From the NCBI RefSeq assembly GCF_025583945.1, contig NZ_JAOEGU010000041.1, positions 1 to 36,575 on the forward strand: a stretch of DNA of 36,575 nucleotides, given 5' to 3'. The translations under genes and the position numbers were made by a program. Source of the DNA: Methylobacter psychrophilus. Lineage in GTDB: Bacteria; Pseudomonadota; Gammaproteobacteria; Methylococcales; Methylomonadaceae. A model generated the notes under the pieces. That model was given only the letters and a program-made list of their open reading frames with translations, was not told the origin of the DNA and did not search any database. Below are positions 34,560 through 36,575 of the stretch, in pieces. The stretch's first letter is position 1. Each line of letters opens with the position of its first letter.

Positions 34560-36362
34560 ATGTCTAGTCTTAAAAATTATTCCCGTCGTCGTTTCCTGAC
34601 CCAATCTGGCTTGGGTCTGGTTGCTTTTGCCGGTATGCCGGGGTTTTTACAAGCAATGGAAGGTATGCATGGCATGCCAAAATTAACACCCAACAAAGCC
34701 TCACCCAATTTTAAACCGGATGTCGAATTCGATCTGTTTTGCCAATCCGGCTCGGTATCCATTCTGCCCGGCCAACAGACCCAAGTGCAGCAATACACGG
34801 CATTGTTAAAAACAGGGCCGAAAGAAACCCTCACAAACATAGCAGGATCTTATCTGGGGCCTTTAATCAATTTACAAAAAGGCCAGAAAGTACGCATTAA
34901 TTTATACAATAAACTGACCGAACCCACCGTTACACATTGGCATGGCTTGCATGTTCCCGCTAATATGGACGGTCATCCTCAGTTCACTATTGATCCCGGC
35001 GAAATCCTGGTCTATGAATTTGAAGTGCTAAATCGGGCAGGTATGAATATCTACCATCCACATCCGCATGAAACCACTGCCAAACAGGTTTATCATGGCT
35101 TGGCCGGTGCATTATTCATTCATGATGAAGAAGAAGCAAAACTGGAATTACCTGCCGGCGAATACGAAATTCCGATAGTCATTCAGGATCGTCTCTTCGA
35201 TGAACAAAATCAACTCATTTATGCCCGCAACATGCATGACCGGATGACAGGATTCTATGGCAATCGTATACTGGTTAACGGTCGTCCGGACTTTCAGATT
35301 GATGTTGCCAGTCGCGCCTATCGCTTACGTATTTTAAATGGCTCAACAGCACGTATTTACAAGCTGGGTTGGGATGACGGCACACCCCTCACCGTTATCG
35401 GCGTTGATGGCGGTTTGCTGGAACAACCGGAAGTTAAACCTTACGTCATGCTGGCTCCTGGTGAGCGGTTGGACGTCTGGGCCGATTTTAGCGGTCGTAA
35501 TGAAGGCTCGCAGTTAGTCATGCGCAGTCTGGATTTTTCAGGCGTATTACCAAAAATGGCAGGGCGCATGGGCGGTATGATGCATGCCAATGCCCTGCCT
35601 GTCGGTAGCAATTATCCCGTTTTTACTGCCCGGGTCACCAAAAAAGTCAGCGACAGCCCTAAACTGCCGTCACAGTTATCAAAAATCAACTGGCATCCAA
35701 TCAGTACTACTGCAAATCCTGATAAACCACTCCCTATCGGTATTTCTGAAGGCCCAATGGCCATGCTGCTTAATGGTCGCCCCTATAAGTTCGACGATAT
35801 TCAAGACTTTGAACGCATCAAGGTGAACACTATCCAACTCATGGAAATTTTCCATGCGCACGGCGGTAGTGGCGGTCATGGAAAAGAATCCGCACCGGCA
35901 GCTGAAGAACATGGCGGCATGGGGATGATGGGCGGTATGAAGCATGGTAACGACGATCAGAAAGGTAATGGCCAAGGCATGATGGGCATGGGTCACAAGG
36001 GTGGTGGCATGGGGATGATGGGCGGCATGAAGCATGATGACGACGATCAGAAAAGCGGAGGTCAAGGCATGATGGGTATGGGAGGTATGGGTATGATGAT
36101 GGCCATGGCGCATCCCATTCATCTACACGGACAACAGTTCCAAATTGTCAGCCGCAGTGTCAGTGCTGATAATGCGGCAGACTATGCCACCGTGCGTGAC
36201 GGCTTCATCGAAAACGGCCTGAAAGATACCGTACTGGTGATGCCGGGCGAAAACGTTCGCATCATAAAACCCTTCCAGGATTTTAAAGGCTTGTTTATGT
36301 ACCACTGCCATAATCTTGAACATGAAGATATGGGTATGATGCGCGACTTTTTGATTGAATAA
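34560..36362 (+). CDS. Tat-exported multicopper oxidase with Met/His-rich insert
   Basis: 600 aa. The Tat signal is SRRRFLTQSGLGLVAFAG (about residues 8-25). Copper ligands are all present: His126-Trp-His128 (HWHG), His166-Pro-His-Pro-His170, HPIHLHG from His518, and His582-Cys583-His584...His588 with Met593 as likely axial ligand of the type 1 copper. Three cupredoxin domains follow the laccase/CopA/CueO layout. Between domain 2 and the third copper motif lies an insert of about 80 residues (about 432-515) rich in Met, His, Gly and Asp, including two 30-residue repeats. Such segments bind Cu(I) in CueO-type enzymes, so a role in periplasmic copper oxidation and tolerance is likely; methanotrophs need much copper. 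Preceded by a strong ribosome site, followed by a terminator. Confidence 0.92.
   Translation: MSSLKNYSRRRFLTQSGLGLVAFAGMPGFLQAMEGMHGMPKLTPNKASPNFKPDVEFDLFCQSGSVSILPGQQTQVQQYTALLKTGPKETLTNIAGSYLGPLINLQKGQKVRINLYNKLTEPTVTHWHGLHVPANMDGHPQFTIDPGEILVYEFEVLNRAGMNIYHPHPHETTAKQVYHGLAGALFIHDEEEAKLELPAGEYEIPIVIQDRLFDEQNQLIYARNMHDRMTGFYGNRILVNGRPDFQIDVASRAYRLRILNGSTARIYKLGWDDGTPLTVIGVDGGLLEQPEVKPYVMLAPGERLDVWADFSGRNEGSQLVMRSLDFSGVLPKMAGRMGGMMHANALPVGSNYPVFTARVTKKVSDSPKLPSQLSKINWHPISTTANPDKPLPIGISEGPMAMLLNGRPYKFDDIQDFERIKVNTIQLMEIFHAHGGSGGHGKESAPAAEEHGGMGMMGGMKHGNDDQKGNGQGMMGMGHKGGGMGMMGGMKHDDDDQKSGGQGMMGMGGMGMMMAMAHPIHLHGQQFQIVSRSVSADNAADYATVRDGFIENGLKDTVLVMPGENVRIIKPFQDFKGLFMYHCHNLEHEDMGMMRDFLIE
35913..36092 (+). 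repeat. Two 90-bp direct repeats inside the multicopper oxidase gene
   Basis: Unit 1 is 35913-36002 and unit 2 is 36003-36092. Each encodes 30 residues starting GGMGMMGGMKH, then an acidic DDQK segment and GQGMMGMG. The units differ at scattered bases, so the duplication is not brand new. The length is a multiple of three, so copy-number change would keep the frame. Confidence 0.85.
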
Positions 36363-36390
36363 TCCAGGCGCTTCTTTAGCCAGGTAAACA

Positions 36391-36420
36391 AAAAACGGGT
36401 GCATTAAGACACCCGTTTTT
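36391..36420 (+). terminator. Rho-independent terminator of the multicopper oxidase gene
   Basis: The arms AAAAACGGGTG (36391-36401) and CACCCGTTTTT (36410-36420) are a perfect 11-bp inverted repeat with an 8-base loop and a T-run, 28 bp after the stop codon. Confidence 0.88.
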
Positions 36421-36498
36421 ATTTTTAACAGATAACCATCTCACCTTAACCACAGCGAGATTATAGAGTCCAAAGTTGATAAAGCGACATTACTTTCT

Positions 36499-36551
36499 GT
36501 AGGGCGTGCCGGGCGCGCCTTTAAAGCTAAGGCGCGCCCGGCACGCCCTAC
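36499..36551. repeat. GC-rich perfect inverted repeat (REP/BIME-like)
   Basis: GTAGGGCGTGCCGGGCGCGC followed by CTT (36499-36521) is mirrored exactly at 36529-36551 with a 7-base loop. The arms are 23 bp and much richer in G+C than the surrounding DNA. It looks like a dispersed palindromic element; the window ends shortly after. Confidence 0.75.
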
Positions 36552-36575
36552 GTAATTAATTCATGGCTCTATATC

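Noticed and set aside
34577-36404. Several long minus-strand ORFs across the multicopper oxidase gene
   Set aside because: They are antisense shadows of a gene with all copper ligands, a Tat signal and a strong ribosome site; the His-rich translation at 35679-36122 only reflects the antisense of Met codons.

Overview
The window looks like chromosomal DNA of a gammaproteobacterial methylotroph, most likely a methanotroph of the Methylococcales (Methylobacter-like). The main reasons are two tandem methylene-tetrahydromethanopterin dehydrogenase (mtdB-type) genes, which belong to the C1 oxidation route of methylotrophs, and gammaproteobacterial gene orders (pil minor-pilin cluster; mltD divergent from a yafS-like gene and rnhA). 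The genus is an inference; no rRNA or marker gene is present.

Layout. 1-1080: C-terminal end of a large secreted repeat adhesin with a type I secretion signal. 1453-9390 (minus): a complete type IV pilus minor-pilin/tip operon fimT-pilV-pilW-pilX-pilY1-pilE, with a 116-bp MITE-like repeat between pilX and pilY1. 9391-12685: gene-poor accessory DNA holding a 53-aa secreted small protein, two more copies of the repeat, an unrelated structured inverted repeat, a fibronectin-III protein gene and a strict 21-bp tandem repeat array. 12686-18136 (plus): a bidirectional NAD-linked [NiFe] hydrogenase operon hoxF-hoxU-hoxY-(GDCCVxC protein)-hoxH-hoxW. 18144-19881: a repeat copy abutting a decayed glycosyltransferase, a periplasmic protein, a YajD-like HNH protein, and another repeat copy nested inside an older inverted repeat.

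19882-23549: rnhA and a methyltransferase, divergent from mltD; mltD converges on a metallophosphoesterase across a bidirectional terminator. 23888-29532 (minus): the two mtdB paralogues, acetyl-CoA synthetase and an APC amino-acid transporter. 29878-31140 (plus): an L,D-transpeptidase. 31222-34175 (minus): rlmA, then a three-gene set (CDP-archaeol-synthase-like, EEP hydrolase, CDP-alcohol phosphatidyltransferase) suggesting an unassigned phospholipid head-group pathway. 34560-36362 (plus): a Tat-exported multicopper oxidase with a duplicated Met/His-rich insert.

Functionally the window joins surface attachment (adhesin, pilus tip), hydrogen and C1 redox metabolism (Hox supplies or consumes NADH; MtdB paralogues probably supply NADH and NADPH), envelope remodelling and copper handling. 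The least explained items are the five-copy repeat family with compensatory changes in its stem, the 21-bp array with a heptad-like reading frame, the GDCCVxC gene inside the hydrogenase operon, the cofactor-divergent mtdB pair and the CarS-like/EEP/CDP-alcohol operon.
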